Part shown: positions 23,125 through 32,320 of the stretch, piece after piece
Layout: each line of letters opens with the position of its first letter
Numbering within the stretch: position 1 is the first letter of the stretch
Source: Gammaproteobacteria bacterium
Lineage (GTDB): Bacteria; Pseudomonadota; Gammaproteobacteria; Steroidobacterales; Rariloculaceae
Direction: 5' to 3'
Length of the DNA: 64,000 bases
Assembly (NCBI GenBank): GCA_036381015.1
Contig: DASVDR010000008.1
Span: 186,001 to 250,000, forward strand
Made by a program: the position numbers and the translations under genes
Notes under the pieces: model-generated
Database searches by the model: none
Told to the model about the DNA's origin: nothing
The model's input: only the letters and a program-made list of their open reading frames with translations

Positions 23125-24018
23125 ATGCGCGCCGTGAAGGTCGCTCTCGCCGTTTCGCTGCTCGCGTCGATCTCGTCGATCTTCACCGGCGCCGCTGCCG
23201 AGGACGGCGACGCGTGCGACCGTGCCTGCCTCGTCGACGCGATGTCGCGCTATCTGCGCTCGCTCGTCGAGCACGACCCGTCGATCGCGCCGCTCGCCGA
23301 CGACGCGCGCTTCACGGAAGACGCGGGGGAGATGCCGATCGGCGAAGGCTTCTGGAAAACGGCATCGAAGCTCCGGCCGTATCGCGTCGACTTCGTCGAC
23401 GTTCCCGCCGGCACCGTGGCCGTGCACGCGGTCATGGAGGAGCAGGGCGAGCCGGTGCTCTTCGCGGCCCGGCTGCGCGTCGTCGACCGCGCGATCACCG
23501 AGATCGAGACGATGGTCGTGCGCAACGCCGAGGAGGGCGTGCTCTTCGCGCCCGACGCGCTGGCAGAGCCCTCGGCCGCGATGACGACGTTTCCGCCCGA
23601 GTCGGAGCGCATGTCCCGCGACGAGATCCTCGAGATCGCGTTGCGCTATCCGGCGGGCCTGCGCGCCGGAAGCTTCGTCACCGCCGACGTCCCGTTCGCG
23701 CCGGGCGCCTATCGGCTCGAGAACGGCGTCAGGATGGCCGGCCCCGGATGCACGTTCAGGCCGCCGAGCTGCGAGAACCTCCGGACGCAGCAGATCCCGA
23801 CCCTGCCCGACGTCGAGGAGCGCGTCGTCGCGGTGGACGAGGAGAACGGCACCGTGCTGCTGCGGCTCGATTTCGGACGGGGATCGCTTCCGGGGCCGAG
23901 CAATGCCGGGCAGTCACTGGTCACGTTCGAGGCGTTCAAGGTTTACGGCGGGCAAATTCATGCGGTAGAAGCCGTGTTCGAGGCCATGCCGCTCGGCGGC
24001 TCGTCCGGATGGGAGTGA
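23125..24018 (+). CDS. Secreted protein of unknown function
   Basis: 297 residues from ATG 23125, which has a CGGGAG ribosome site; an earlier in-frame ATG at 23023 lacks one and would precede the signal peptide. A Sec signal peptide is visible (residues 1-24, cleavage near GAAAED). Two cysteine pairs, CDRAC near the N-terminus and CTFRPPSC in the middle, could form periplasmic disulfides. Two similar-looking halves, each containing a segment of the type RLRVVDRAITEIETMVVR or YGGQIHAVEAVFEAMP, suggest a repeated SnoaL/NTF2-like fold, an inference from pattern only. It stands alone between the groSL terminator and glnE. Confidence 0.72.
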   Translation: MRAVKVALAVSLLASISSIFTGAAAEDGDACDRACLVDAMSRYLRSLVEHDPSIAPLADDARFTEDAGEMPIGEGFWKTASKLRPYRVDFVDVPAGTVAVHAVMEEQGEPVLFAARLRVVDRAITEIETMVVRNAEEGVLFAPDALAEPSAAMTTFPPESERMSRDEILEIALRYPAGLRAGSFVTADVPFAPGAYRLENGVRMAGPGCTFRPPSCENLRTQQIPTLPDVEERVVAVDEENGTVLLRLDFGRGSLPGPSNAGQSLVTFEAFKVYGGQIHAVEAVFEAMPLGGSSGWE

Positions 24019-24114
24019 GCCCGGCATGCGCGCGCCGAGGCCCTCGCGCGGCGGGCGCCGGCGGGCGCAAAGGGCGCCGCCGCGCGCCGCGGTCCCCACA
24101 GCGCTTCGACAGCC

Positions 24115-26925
24115 GTGACCTCGCTGGACCTGCCGCCGCTCCTCTCCGCACGCTACCGCCGCGCAGCCGAGCGCGTCGCGGGGCTGCCCGCCGCGCTTCG
24201 CGATGACGCGGCCCGGGTCGGCGTCGTCAGCGACTTCGTGCTCGGCGTTCTCGAGCGCCAGCCCGACGCGCTCGCCGAGCGGCTTGCCGACCCGGCCGAT
24301 CTCGACGCCGGCACGCTCGCCGCGCGCCTGAGCCTCGAGGGCCTGAGCGAAGCCGAGGCCATGGCGCGCCTGCGGCGCGTGCGCAGCGTGGAAGCGGCGC
24401 GCCTGGCTTGGCGCGATCTCACGGGCGCGAGCAGCGTCGAGCAAAGCCTCGCGGATCTCTCGACGCTCGCGGACGCGCTGATCCGCAGCGCCCTCGCGAA
24501 CGCCGCCGAGCGCCTCGCGCCGCGGCTCGGCGTGCCGGTCGACGAGACGGGCGAGGCCGCGCCGCTGCTCGTCGTCGCTATGGGCAAGCTCGGCGGCCGC
24601 GAGCTCAACTTCTCGTCCGACGTCGACCTCGTGTTCCTTCGGCCCGACGACGCCGTGCTCGAAGGCGGGGGGGACGTCGAGGGCTACTACCGGCGGCTCG
24701 CGCAGCACCTGATCCGCCTCCTCGACCAGCCCACGGACGACGGCTACGTGCTGCGCGTCGACACGCGGTTGCGCCCGTTCGGTCAGAGCGGCCCGCTGGT
24801 CGTCGGCGTCTCGGCGTTCGAGTCCTACCTCGTGCAACACGCGCGCGATTGGGAGCGCTATGCCTATGTGAAGGCGCGACTCGTCACGGGCGAGCGTTAC
24901 GCCCCGGTGCTCTTCGACGAGATCCTGACGCCGTACGTGTACCGCCGATACCTCGACTACGGCGTCTTCGATGCGTTGCGGCACATGAAGCGCCTGATCA
25001 GCCAGGACGTGACGCGCAAGGATCTGGCCGACGACATCAAGCTCGGCCCGGGAGGTATTCGCGAGATCGAGTTCGTGGTGCAGGCGTTTCAGCTCGTGCG
25101 CGGCGGCCGCGATCCGCTGCTGCGCACGCCGTCGCTGCTCGAGGCGCTGCCGCGGCTGGCGGACGAGCGGGGCATCGGCCACGAGGGCGTCGAGCAGCTC
25201 GCGCGCGCGTACGCGTTTCTCCGGACGGTCGAGAACCGCCTGCAGGCGATGGACGACCGGCAGACCCATGCGCTGCCGGCGGACGGCGAGACGCGCGCGC
25301 GCCTCGCCTACGCGCTCGGGGAGGCCGATTGGGCGCACTTCGCGGCAGGGCTCGATCGTCACCGCCGTGCGGTCGAGGCCGTGTTCGACCGCGTCGCGTG
25401 GGACGGCCGCGGCGACCGCGCGGCGGGCGCGGACGCCGCGTTCGAAACCGCGATCGAGGCGTGGGACGCGCGCGACTACGCGGCGCTCGTCGCCGGTACC
25501 CCGCTCGCCGGCCGCGAGGAGACCGAGCGGCAGCTCGCGGCGCTGCGCGAGGGGAGCCTCTATCGGCGGATGGACGAGCAGAGCCGGCGCCGCCTCGCGG
25601 CGGCGGTCGTCCGAACGATCCCGCTCGCGGCTCGCGCGGCGAATCCCGACGCGGCGCTCGCCCGCGTCTTCTCGGTCTACCGGGCGATCTGCCGCCGCAG
25701 CGCCTACCTCGCGCTGCTGAACGAGAACCCGCCCGCGCTCGAGCGCCTCGTCACGCTGGCCGCGCAGAGCGCGCTGTTCGCGCGGCAGATCGCGGAGCAT
25801 CCGCTGTTGCTCGACGAGCTGCTCGACGCGCGGATCTTCGACACGCCGCCGAGCCGCCCGGAGCTCGCGAAGATGCTCGAGCAGCGCCTCGCCCGCGCCG
25901 GCGACGACGTGGAAGCGCGGCTCGAGGCGATGCGGCAGTTCCAGCGCACGGCCGTGTTCCGCGTCGCGATCGCCGACCGCCTCGGGCATCTGCCGCTGAT
26001 GAAGGTCAGCGATCGCTTGACGGACATCGCCGAGCTCGTGCTCGAGCTCGCGCTCGATATGGCCTGGCGCGAGCTCACGGCGAAGCACGGCCGGCCGATG
26101 TACGGCGAGCCGCCGAACCTGCGCGAGGCGGGCTTCGCCGTCATCGGCTACGGAAAGCTCGGCGGTCTCGAGCTCGGCTATGCGTCCGACCTCGACCTCG
26201 TGTTCCTGCACGACTCGTCGGGCTCGCACCAGGAGACGAGCGGCGATCGGCCCCTCGACAACACGCGCTTCTTTTCGCGGCTCGTCCAGCGGCTGATTCA
26301 CTTCCTGACGATTCAGACGAGCTCCGGGCGCCTCTACGAGGTCGACACGAGGCTGCGGCCGAGCGGACGCGCGGGCTTGATGGTCGCGAGCCTCGAGAGC
26401 TTCCGGCGCTACCAGCGAACCGAGGCCTGGGTCTGGGAGCATCAGGCGCTGCTTCGCAGCCGGTCGCTCGCGGGCTCGCGATCGATTCGCGACGCCTTCG
26501 AGCGCGAGCGCCGCGAGATCCTCGTCGGCCACGTGAACCGCGCGCGGCTGAAGGAGGAGATCGCCGGCATGCGTGCGCGGATGCGCGCCGAGCTTTCGCA
26601 AAGCCGCGACGGCGAGTTCGATCTGAAGCAGGATCCGGGCGGCCTGACGGACGTCGAGTTCCTCGTCGACTACCTGGTGCTGCGGCACGCGCCGGAGTTT
26701 CCGGCGCTGGTCGAGTACCCCGACAACGTGCGTCAAATCGAGGCGCTCGAGGCGGCCGGGCTCGTCCCGGCCGAGCGCGCCGAGAGGCTCACGAGCGCCT
26801 ACCTCGCGCTTCGCCGCCGCCTGCACGAGCTCGCGCTCGACGAGCGCGGCCGCGTCGTCTCCGCTGAGGAGCTCGCGGACGTGCGGGCCTTCGTGACGGC
26901 CTGCTGGGAGGAAGTTTTCGGCTGA
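24115..26925 (+). CDS. glnE: Glutamine synthetase adenylyltransferase/deadenylyltransferase
   Basis: Bifunctional regulator that adenylylates and deadenylylates glutamine synthetase in response to PII. 936 residues (E. coli 946). Two nucleotidyltransferase modules are plain: GKLGGRELNFSSDVDLVFL near residue 160 (deadenylylation half) and GKLGGLELGYASDLDLVFLH near residue 685 (adenylylation half), each with the metal-binding DxD. The start is GTG 24115. glnB and glnA are not in the window. Confidence 0.96.
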   Translation: MTSLDLPPLLSARYRRAAERVAGLPAALRDDAARVGVVSDFVLGVLERQPDALAERLADPADLDAGTLAARLSLEGLSEAEAMARLRRVRSVEAARLAWRDLTGASSVEQSLADLSTLADALIRSALANAAERLAPRLGVPVDETGEAAPLLVVAMGKLGGRELNFSSDVDLVFLRPDDAVLEGGGDVEGYYRRLAQHLIRLLDQPTDDGYVLRVDTRLRPFGQSGPLVVGVSAFESYLVQHARDWERYAYVKARLVTGERYAPVLFDEILTPYVYRRYLDYGVFDALRHMKRLISQDVTRKDLADDIKLGPGGIREIEFVVQAFQLVRGGRDPLLRTPSLLEALPRLADERGIGHEGVEQLARAYAFLRTVENRLQAMDDRQTHALPADGETRARLAYALGEADWAHFAAGLDRHRRAVEAVFDRVAWDGRGDRAAGADAAFETAIEAWDARDYAALVAGTPLAGREETERQLAALREGSLYRRMDEQSRRRLAAAVVRTIPLAARAANPDAALARVFSVYRAICRRSAYLALLNENPPALERLVTLAAQSALFARQIAEHPLLLDELLDARIFDTPPSRPELAKMLEQRLARAGDDVEARLEAMRQFQRTAVFRVAIADRLGHLPLMKVSDRLTDIAELVLELALDMAWRELTAKHGRPMYGEPPNLREAGFAVIGYGKLGGLELGYASDLDLVFLHDSSGSHQETSGDRPLDNTRFFSRLVQRLIHFLTIQTSSGRLYEVDTRLRPSGRAGLMVASLESFRRYQRTEAWVWEHQALLRSRSLAGSRSIRDAFERERREILVGHVNRARLKEEIAGMRARMRAELSQSRDGEFDLKQDPGGLTDVEFLVDYLVLRHAPEFPALVEYPDNVRQIEALEAAGLVPAERAERLTSAYLALRRRLHELALDERGRVVSAEELADVRAFVTACWEEVFG

Positions 26926-27011
26926 GCGGGGCTGCGCGATGCGGGGAGGGCGGGGCTCCCGGCCGCGCGTCTGTATAATCCGCAGCTCCCGAAGGCCAGG
27001 AGAACCGAGCG

Positions 27012-27224
27012 GTGCGCGAGCGTCACGGCAGAGTGGACGAGAATCTGCAGCCCCCGAACGCGGAGCGGGTGTACACGGTCACGCCCGACGACCTTCCGCT
27101 CCATTGCCCTCTGCCCGAGATGTATCTCTGGAACTCGCATCCGAAGGTGTATCTGCCGATCGAGGCGACGGGCGAGGCGAAGTGTCCTTATTGCAGCGCG
27201 AGCTACCGGCTCGTCGCGGATTGA
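27012..27224 (+). CDS. Small zinc-finger (zf-CHCC type) protein
   Basis: 70 residues from GTG 27012. The C-terminal CPYCSASYRL plus an upstream His/Cys (LHCPLPEMYLWNSHP) resembles the zf-CHCC domain found in mitochondrial complex I subunit NDUFS6 and in small gammaproteobacterial proteins. Function is unknown. It lies 29 bases before the glycosyltransferase gene and probably starts the LPS operon; close homologues often sit beside LPS core genes, from memory and not checked here. Confidence 0.8.
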   Translation: MRERHGRVDENLQPPNAERVYTVTPDDLPLHCPLPEMYLWNSHPKVYLPIEATGEAKCPYCSASYRLVAD

Positions 27225-27253
27225 TCGACGGAACGTCGAAGCCGTAGGGGCGC

Positions 27254-28321
27254 ATGGAGCGCATCCTGTGCCACATCAACCTGGCGCACACCTTCCGGGG
27301 CGGTGAGCGGCAAACGGAGCTGCTGATCCGCGGCCTTGCCGAGCACCTTCCGCGCCAGCGCGCGATCGTCCGGGAGGGCCGCCCTCTGGCCGCCCGGCTC
27401 GCCGACGTCCCCGGCGTCAGCGTGCGGGGCGTCCGCGGGCGGCTTTCGGCCGCCCGCGCGGCCGCCGGAGCGGTGCTCGTGCACGCGCACGAGACCGGAG
27501 GCGCGCAGGCCGCGCTCGTGCGCCACTGGCTGTCCGGCACGCCGTACGTGATCACGCGCCGCGTCGACAACGTGCCGAAACGCGACCGCTTCACGCGCGC
27601 GATGTACCGCCGCGCGGCCGGCGTCGCGGCGCTTTCCGACGCCGTGATCGCGAGCCTCGCGGGCTACGACCCGGCGATTCGGGTGTGCAAGATCCCGAGC
27701 GCCGCGAGCCCGATCTCGAGCGATCCCGACTGGGTGCGTGCGTATCGCGAGCGGTTCCCGGGCATGTTTCTCGTCGGCCACATCGCCGCGCTCGACATCG
27801 CTCACAAGGGGCAGCTCACGCTGGTTGCGGCTGCGGCGGCGCTCGAGCGCACGCATCCGCGGATCCACTTCGTCGTCGTCGGCTCCGGCCGCGACGAGCG
27901 CCGCATCATCGAGGCCGCATCCGGGCTGTCGAACATGACGTTCACCGGCTGGGCGGAGAACGTCGGCGACTACCTCGCCGCGTTCGACGTGTTCGCGCTG
28001 CCGTCGAAGCGCGAGGGTTTGGGCTCGATTCTGATCGATGCGATGCAGTTCGGTTTGCCGATCGTCGCGACGGCCGTCGGCGGCATTCCGGATCTGATCG
28101 TCGACGGTGTGAACGGCCTGCTCGTTCCGGAGGACGACGCCGAGGCGCTCGCCGCCGCGATCGCTCGCTTGTGCTCGGACCGGGCGTTGCGCGATGCTAT
28201 GGCGCGCGCCAATCCGGAGCGCGCCCGCGAATACCAGCCGGAGATCATGACGCGGCGATACCTCGAGCTGTACCGCGATCTGATCCCCGATCTCGTGCCC
28301 GAGCACGGAGCTGCGGCGTGA
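27254..28321 (+). CDS. GT4-family glycosyltransferase, probably LPS core
   Basis: 355-residue GT-B glycosyltransferase beginning MERILCHINLAHTFRGGERQ, with the glycine-rich acceptor-side loop GGERQTELL. The C-terminal GT4 donor-binding region is KREGLGSILIDAMQFGLPIV followed by GGIPDLIVDGVNGLLV. The glutamate of KREG is retained, while the second residue of the EX7E pair is Asp. It overlaps hldD by four bases. Position among hldD, waaF and kdkA argues for a role in the LPS core, but donor and acceptor cannot be read from sequence. Confidence 0.87.
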   Translation: MERILCHINLAHTFRGGERQTELLIRGLAEHLPRQRAIVREGRPLAARLADVPGVSVRGVRGRLSAARAAAGAVLVHAHETGGAQAALVRHWLSGTPYVITRRVDNVPKRDRFTRAMYRRAAGVAALSDAVIASLAGYDPAIRVCKIPSAASPISSDPDWVRAYRERFPGMFLVGHIAALDIAHKGQLTLVAAAAALERTHPRIHFVVVGSGRDERRIIEAASGLSNMTFTGWAENVGDYLAAFDVFALPSKREGLGSILIDAMQFGLPIVATAVGGIPDLIVDGVNGLLVPEDDAEALAAAIARLCSDRALRDAMARANPERAREYQPEIMTRRYLELYRDLIPDLVPEHGAAA

Positions 28322-29265
28322 TCGTCGTCACGGGCGGGGCAGGCTTCATCGGCAGCAATCTCGTCGGCGGGCTGAACGCGCGCGGCGAGACGGAGATCGT
28401 CGTCGTCGACGACCTCACCGACGGGCGCAAGTTCGCGAACCTCGTCGGCCGCGAGATCGCGGATTACTGGGACAAGGACGCGCTCTTCGATCGGCTGCGC
28501 CGTCCGGGTGCCCCGAAACCGCGCGCCGTGTTTCACCAGGGCGCGTGCGCCGTGACGACCGAATGGAACGGCCGCCTCATGATGGACGCGAACTACCGCT
28601 ACTCCGTCGAGGTCCTCGACTACTGCCTCGCCGAGCGCGTGCCGCTGATCTACGCCTCGTCCGCCGCGGTGTACGGGACGAGCCGGACGTTCGCCGAGAA
28701 CGACGCCGTGGCCGAGCGCCCGCTGAACGTCTACGGGTGGTCGAAGCTCGTATTCGACCGCCACGTCCGGCGGCGGCTGGCCACGGCCTCGTCGCAGGTC
28801 GCCGGCCTGCGGTATTTCAACGTGTACGGACCCGGAGAGGCGCACAAGGGACGCATGGCGAGCATCGTCTATCACCTCCACCATGAGGTCATGGAGGACG
28901 GCCGCGCGCGACTCTTCGGTGCATACGACGGCTACGCGGCCGGCGAGCAGCGGCGCGACTTCGTGCACGTCGACGACGTCGTCGCCGTCAACCTTTGGCT
29001 CCTCGACCATCCGGAAGTCTCCGGCGTCTTCAATGTCGGGACGGGTCGTGCCGCCACGTTCAACGAGGTCGCGCGGGCCGTGATCGCCTGGCACGGGGAA
29101 GGCGAAATCGAATACGTGCCGTTCCCGGAGGAGCTGAAGAGCCGCTACCAGAGCTTCACGGAAGCGGACCTCGCCGCGCTGCGGCGCGCCGGGTACGCCG
29201 GGGAATTCCGAGGCGTCGATGCCGGCGTGCCCGCCTATCTGGACGTCCTCGGCCGCCGTCCGTGA
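28318..29265 (+). CDS. hldD: ADP-L-glycero-D-manno-heptose 6-epimerase
   Basis: Short-chain dehydrogenase-like epimerase making the heptose donor for the LPS inner core. The start is GTG 28318, overlapping the preceding TGA as GTGA; 315 residues (E. coli HldD 310). NAD(P)-binding TGGAGFIGSNLV, the HQGACAVTTEWNG segment characteristic of HldD, YASSAAVYG and the catalytic NVYGWSKLVFD (Tyr/Lys) are present. The next gene, waaF, uses the product. Confidence 0.94.
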   Translation: MIVVTGGAGFIGSNLVGGLNARGETEIVVVDDLTDGRKFANLVGREIADYWDKDALFDRLRRPGAPKPRAVFHQGACAVTTEWNGRLMMDANYRYSVEVLDYCLAERVPLIYASSAAVYGTSRTFAENDAVAERPLNVYGWSKLVFDRHVRRRLATASSQVAGLRYFNVYGPGEAHKGRMASIVYHLHHEVMEDGRARLFGAYDGYAAGEQRRDFVHVDDVVAVNLWLLDHPEVSGVFNVGTGRAATFNEVARAVIAWHGEGEIEYVPFPEELKSRYQSFTEADLAALRRAGYAGEFRGVDAGVPAYLDVLGRRP

Positions 29266-30467
29266 CCGGCCTTTCGAAGATCCTCGTGGTCGGCCCGTCC
29301 TGGGTCGGCGACATGGTGATGGCGCAATCGCTGTATAAGCTGCTGCGCCGCCGGCACGACGGCGCGGAGATCCACGTCGTCGCCCCGCGCTGGTCCCTGC
29401 CGATCCTCGAGCGCATGCCCGAGGTCGCGCGCGCGGTGGAGCTTTCCGCCGGCCACGGCGAGCTCGCGCTCGGTGCGCGCTTTCGCCTCGGGCGGAGGCT
29501 GCGCCGCGAAGGCTACGGCCGGGCGATCGTGCTGCCGCGATCGCTGAAGTCGGCGCTCGTGCCATTCTTCGCGTCCGTTCCGGTGCGCACGGGCTTTCGC
29601 GGCGAGGCCCGCTACGGCCTGATCAACGACGTCCGGCCGTTCGATCCCGAGCGCCTCGATCAGACCGTCAAGCGCTTCGTCGCGCTCGGCCTCGAGCCCG
29701 GCGAGGCCTTGCCGGCGGAGATCGAGCCGCCGGCGCTCGAAGCGCGCAAGGAGTCTTTCAGCGCGCTCGCCGCGCGGCTCGGGTTGTCCGGCGAACGCGA
29801 CGGCGTCGCGATGATGCCGGGCGCGGAATACGGTCCCGCGAAGCAGTGGCCGGTCGAGCGCTATGCCGACGTGGCGGCCCGTCTCGCGGCGGCGGGGCTC
29901 GAGATTTGGGTGCTCGGGTCCGCGAAGGAGCGGCCCATAGGGGAGCGCATCGCGTCCGCGGCGCCCGCGAGCGTGCGCAATCTCTGCGGCGCGACGACCC
30001 TCGACGAGGCGGTGGACGTGCTCGCGGCCGCGCCGGTCGCGGTGACGAACGACTCCGGTCTGATGCACGTCGCGGCGGCCGTCGGCACGCACGTCGTCGC
30101 GATCTTCGGGTCTTCGAGCCCGGACTTCACGCCGCCGCTGACCGCGGCGAGAACGATCGTCCGCCTCGGCCTCGACTGCAGCCCGTGCTTCGAGCGCCGC
30201 TGCCCGCTCAAGCATCTGCGGTGCCTGCGGGACATTTCGGCCGACGCGGTTTTCGACGCGGCCGTCGCGGCGTTGGGCGGCCGAGGACGAACCGGCCCGG
30301 CCGGCGAGAGCGCGCCTTTCGGCCGGACGGTCGGCCCGCTGCGCGGCGAACGGCCTGCCGGCGGCGGCATGATCCCGGGCGGCGGCACGACTGCCGGCGG
30401 CGGAACGACCGCGGGCGGCGAACCGGCTGCCGGCCGCGGAGCGCGAGCGGGGGACCGTCGGGCGTGA
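29262..30467 (+). CDS. waaF: LPS heptosyltransferase II
   Basis: GT9-family heptosyltransferase adding the second heptose to the inner core. The GTG start at 29262 overlaps hldD by GTGA; 401 residues (family about 350). The N-terminal ILVVGPSWVGDMVMAQSL, MMPGAEYGPAKQWP and the donor-binding VTNDSGLMHVAAAVGT are typical of WaaF. The last 60 residues or so are an unusual Gly/Ala/Arg-rich tail with a repeated GGGTTAG pattern, encoded by 30285-30464, beyond the normal family end. Confidence 0.93.
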   Translation: MTGLSKILVVGPSWVGDMVMAQSLYKLLRRRHDGAEIHVVAPRWSLPILERMPEVARAVELSAGHGELALGARFRLGRRLRREGYGRAIVLPRSLKSALVPFFASVPVRTGFRGEARYGLINDVRPFDPERLDQTVKRFVALGLEPGEALPAEIEPPALEARKESFSALAARLGLSGERDGVAMMPGAEYGPAKQWPVERYADVAARLAAAGLEIWVLGSAKERPIGERIASAAPASVRNLCGATTLDEAVDVLAAAPVAVTNDSGLMHVAAAVGTHVVAIFGSSSPDFTPPLTAARTIVRLGLDCSPCFERRCPLKHLRCLRDISADAVFDAAVAALGGRGRTGPAGESAPFGRTVGPLRGERPAGGGMIPGGGTTAGGGTTAGGEPAAGRGARAGDRRA

Positions 30468-31177
30468 TCGACGGGCGCACGGTCGAGAGCGCGGGCGAGG
30501 CGATCCTGCGCGACGCGGGCTTGAGCGAGCCCGACGCAAGGCGCCTCTTCGACGAGGCCTACTGGCAGCGCGAGGGCCGCCGCCTGGACGAGCGGACCGG
30601 GCGGGGATCGGTCCTCGTGCTCGATCGAGGCGACGAGAAATGGGTGCTGCGCCACTACCGCCGCGGCGGGATCGTCGCCCGCTTCATCGACGACCATTAC
30701 CTCTGGACGGGGCTCGAGCGGACGCGATCGTTCCGCGAGTGGCGCCTGCTCGCCCGGCTGCACGCGGCCGGATTGCCCGCGCCGCGCCCCGTCGCGGCGC
30801 GCGTTCGTCGCGAAGGCTTGATCTACCGCGCCGACATCATCACGGCATACCTGCCGGACACGAGGCCGTTGTCGGCGCTGCTGCACGACGGCACGCCCGT
30901 CGCCGAGCGCTGGCGCAGCATCGGGCGCATGCTGCGGGCGTTCCACGACCGCGGCGTCGACCATCCCGACCTGACGGCGCACAACATCCTTCTCGGTGCC
31001 GACGGGCGCGTGTTTCTCGTGGACTTCGACAACGCGCGGCTGCGCGAACCGGGCGGCTGGCGCGATGCGGGGCTCGCCCGCCTCGAGCGCTCGCTGCGCA
31101 AGGTCGCGCTCGAGACCGGCACGCGCTTCGACGCCGAAGGCTGGCGCCTGCTCGAGGAAGGCTACCGGACGCCCTGA
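30464..31177 (+). CDS. kdkA: 3-deoxy-D-manno-octulosonic acid kinase
   Basis: Kinase-fold enzyme that phosphorylates Kdo of the LPS inner core, known from Haemophilus, Vibrio and Xanthomonas. GTG start 30464, GTGA overlap with waaF; 237 residues. WVLRHYRRGGIVARFIDDHY is typical of KdkA, and the catalytic loop HPDLTAHNILL and metal-binding LVDFDNARLR are present. Its presence suggests a single phosphorylated Kdo in the core, as in species with KdkA. It is the last gene of the operon, followed by a palindrome cluster. Confidence 0.92.
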   Translation: MIDGRTVESAGEAILRDAGLSEPDARRLFDEAYWQREGRRLDERTGRGSVLVLDRGDEKWVLRHYRRGGIVARFIDDHYLWTGLERTRSFREWRLLARLHAAGLPAPRPVAARVRREGLIYRADIITAYLPDTRPLSALLHDGTPVAERWRSIGRMLRAFHDRGVDHPDLTAHNILLGADGRVFLVDFDNARLREPGGWRDAGLARLERSLRKVALETGTRFDAEGWRLLEEGYRTP

Positions 31178-31183
31178 GCGCCC

Positions 31184-31263
31184 GAAAAAGGTGTCAGACA
31201 CCATTTCCGCCCAAAAACGTGTCAGACACGATTTTTGCGAAAAAGGTGTCTGACACGATTTTT
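31184..31263. repeat. Three palindromic repeats, GTGTCNGACAC family
   Basis: Three 13-base palindromes lie at 31190-31202 (GGTGTCAGACACC), 31218-31230 (CGTGTCAGACACG) and 31245-31257 (GGTGTCTGACACG), each flanked by A-runs and T-runs. In the second unit the outermost pair is swapped on both sides, keeping the pairing. The cluster fills the whole space between the convergent stops of kdkA and the acyltransferase gene, so it could act as a bidirectional terminator. Same family as the cluster at 54032-54180. Such motifs are commonly associated with REP-type elements mobilised by RAYT transposases (family knowledge). Confidence 0.85.
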
Positions 31264-32265
31264 CTAAGCGTAGAGATCCGGCAGCGGCGCGGGACGGTTC
31301 TTGAACTTCTTGTAGAGCCACAGGTACTGCTCCGGCGCGACGCGAATGTGGCTCTCGAGGACGGCGAGCCACTCGAGCGTGTCTCGGACCGGGTCGCCGC
31401 TCGGAACGCCGGGGAGCGGCGGCATGATCGTCACGAGGTAGCCGGCGTCGTCGGGCAGCCGGCGGAACAGATAAGGCAGCACGACGGCGCCCGCGATCTG
31501 CGCGATCTTCGGCGTCGCGATGTTCGTCATCGCCGGCTCGCCGAAGAACGGCAGCAGCTCGCTCTGATTGCCGAGATAGGTCTGGTCCGGCATGTATGCG
31601 ACGGTGCGTCCGGCCTTCAGCGCTTTCACCAGCGCGCGCACGTTGTCGCGCGGAATCTGCTCGGCCGCGAACCGGCTCCGTCCGCGGCGCACGAGCGCGT
31701 CCATCAACGCGTTGCGCTGAGTGCGGTACATCGCGCTGACGCCGGGCCACACGTCCTCGAGGATCGCGAACCCGACCTCGAGCGGCGTGAAATGCGCGCT
31801 CAGCAGAATGATGCCGCGGCCCGCCGCGCGCGCCTGCTCGAGGTGCTCCCGACCTTCGACCCGCACGAGGGCGCGCAGCCGCTCGATCGGCGTGAACCAC
31901 CCGATCCCCATCTCCACGAAGGACATTCCGACGGCCGCGAAATGACGATCGAGGAGCCGGGCCCGCTCGCGGTCGGTGAGCTCCGGGAAGCAGGCGGCGA
32001 GATTCGCGCGCGCTATCCGAGCGCGGCTCCTCATCAGAAGCCGCAGCAGCCGCCCGAAGCCGAAGCCGGCGGCGAGCTGCCAGCGGTAAGGCAGCGTCGC
32101 GGCGGCGCGCATCGCGAAAAGCAGCAGCCAAGTCGGCCAGTACCGGGGCCCGGCGAGCCCGCGAAGCGAGACGGCCGGCCGCTCGGCCCGCGGCCGAGCA
32201 GCGCCGTCGCCGCCCGGTGTCCTGGGGCCGTCTTCGGTTCGCGCGGTCGCGCTCCGACGGCTCAT
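31264..32265 (-). CDS. LpxL/LpxM-family lipid A acyltransferase (copy 1)
   Basis: 333 residues from ATG 32265, which has a GGAGG ribosome site 7 bases upstream; a longer frame to 32352 is less likely. The lysophospholipid acyltransferase motif LLSAHFTPLE supplies the HX4E catalytic pair, and YMPDQTYLGNQ and a hydrophobic N-terminal anchor (WPTWLLLFAMRAAATL) are present. It should transfer a secondary acyl chain to lipid A at the inner membrane; LpxL versus LpxM cannot be decided. Its TAG stop directly touches the palindrome cluster. Confidence 0.88.
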   Translation of the reverse strand: MSRRSATARTEDGPRTPGGDGAARPRAERPAVSLRGLAGPRYWPTWLLLFAMRAAATLPYRWQLAAGFGFGRLLRLLMRSRARIARANLAACFPELTDRERARLLDRHFAAVGMSFVEMGIGWFTPIERLRALVRVEGREHLEQARAAGRGIILLSAHFTPLEVGFAILEDVWPGVSAMYRTQRNALMDALVRRGRSRFAAEQIPRDNVRALVKALKAGRTVAYMPDQTYLGNQSELLPFFGEPAMTNIATPKIAQIAGAVVLPYLFRRLPDDAGYLVTIMPPLPGVPSGDPVRDTLEWLAVLESHIRVAPEQYLWLYKKFKNRPAPLPDLYA

Positions 32266-32320
32266 CGGCGTGCCTCCGCGGGCTCGCTCGAAACCTTCAT
32301 GCCGGCCCCGCCCGAAATCG

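Noticed and set aside
23914-26826. 970-codon minus-strand frame opposite glnE
   Set aside because: Antisense shadow; glnE on the plus strand has both catalytic motifs and normal family length.
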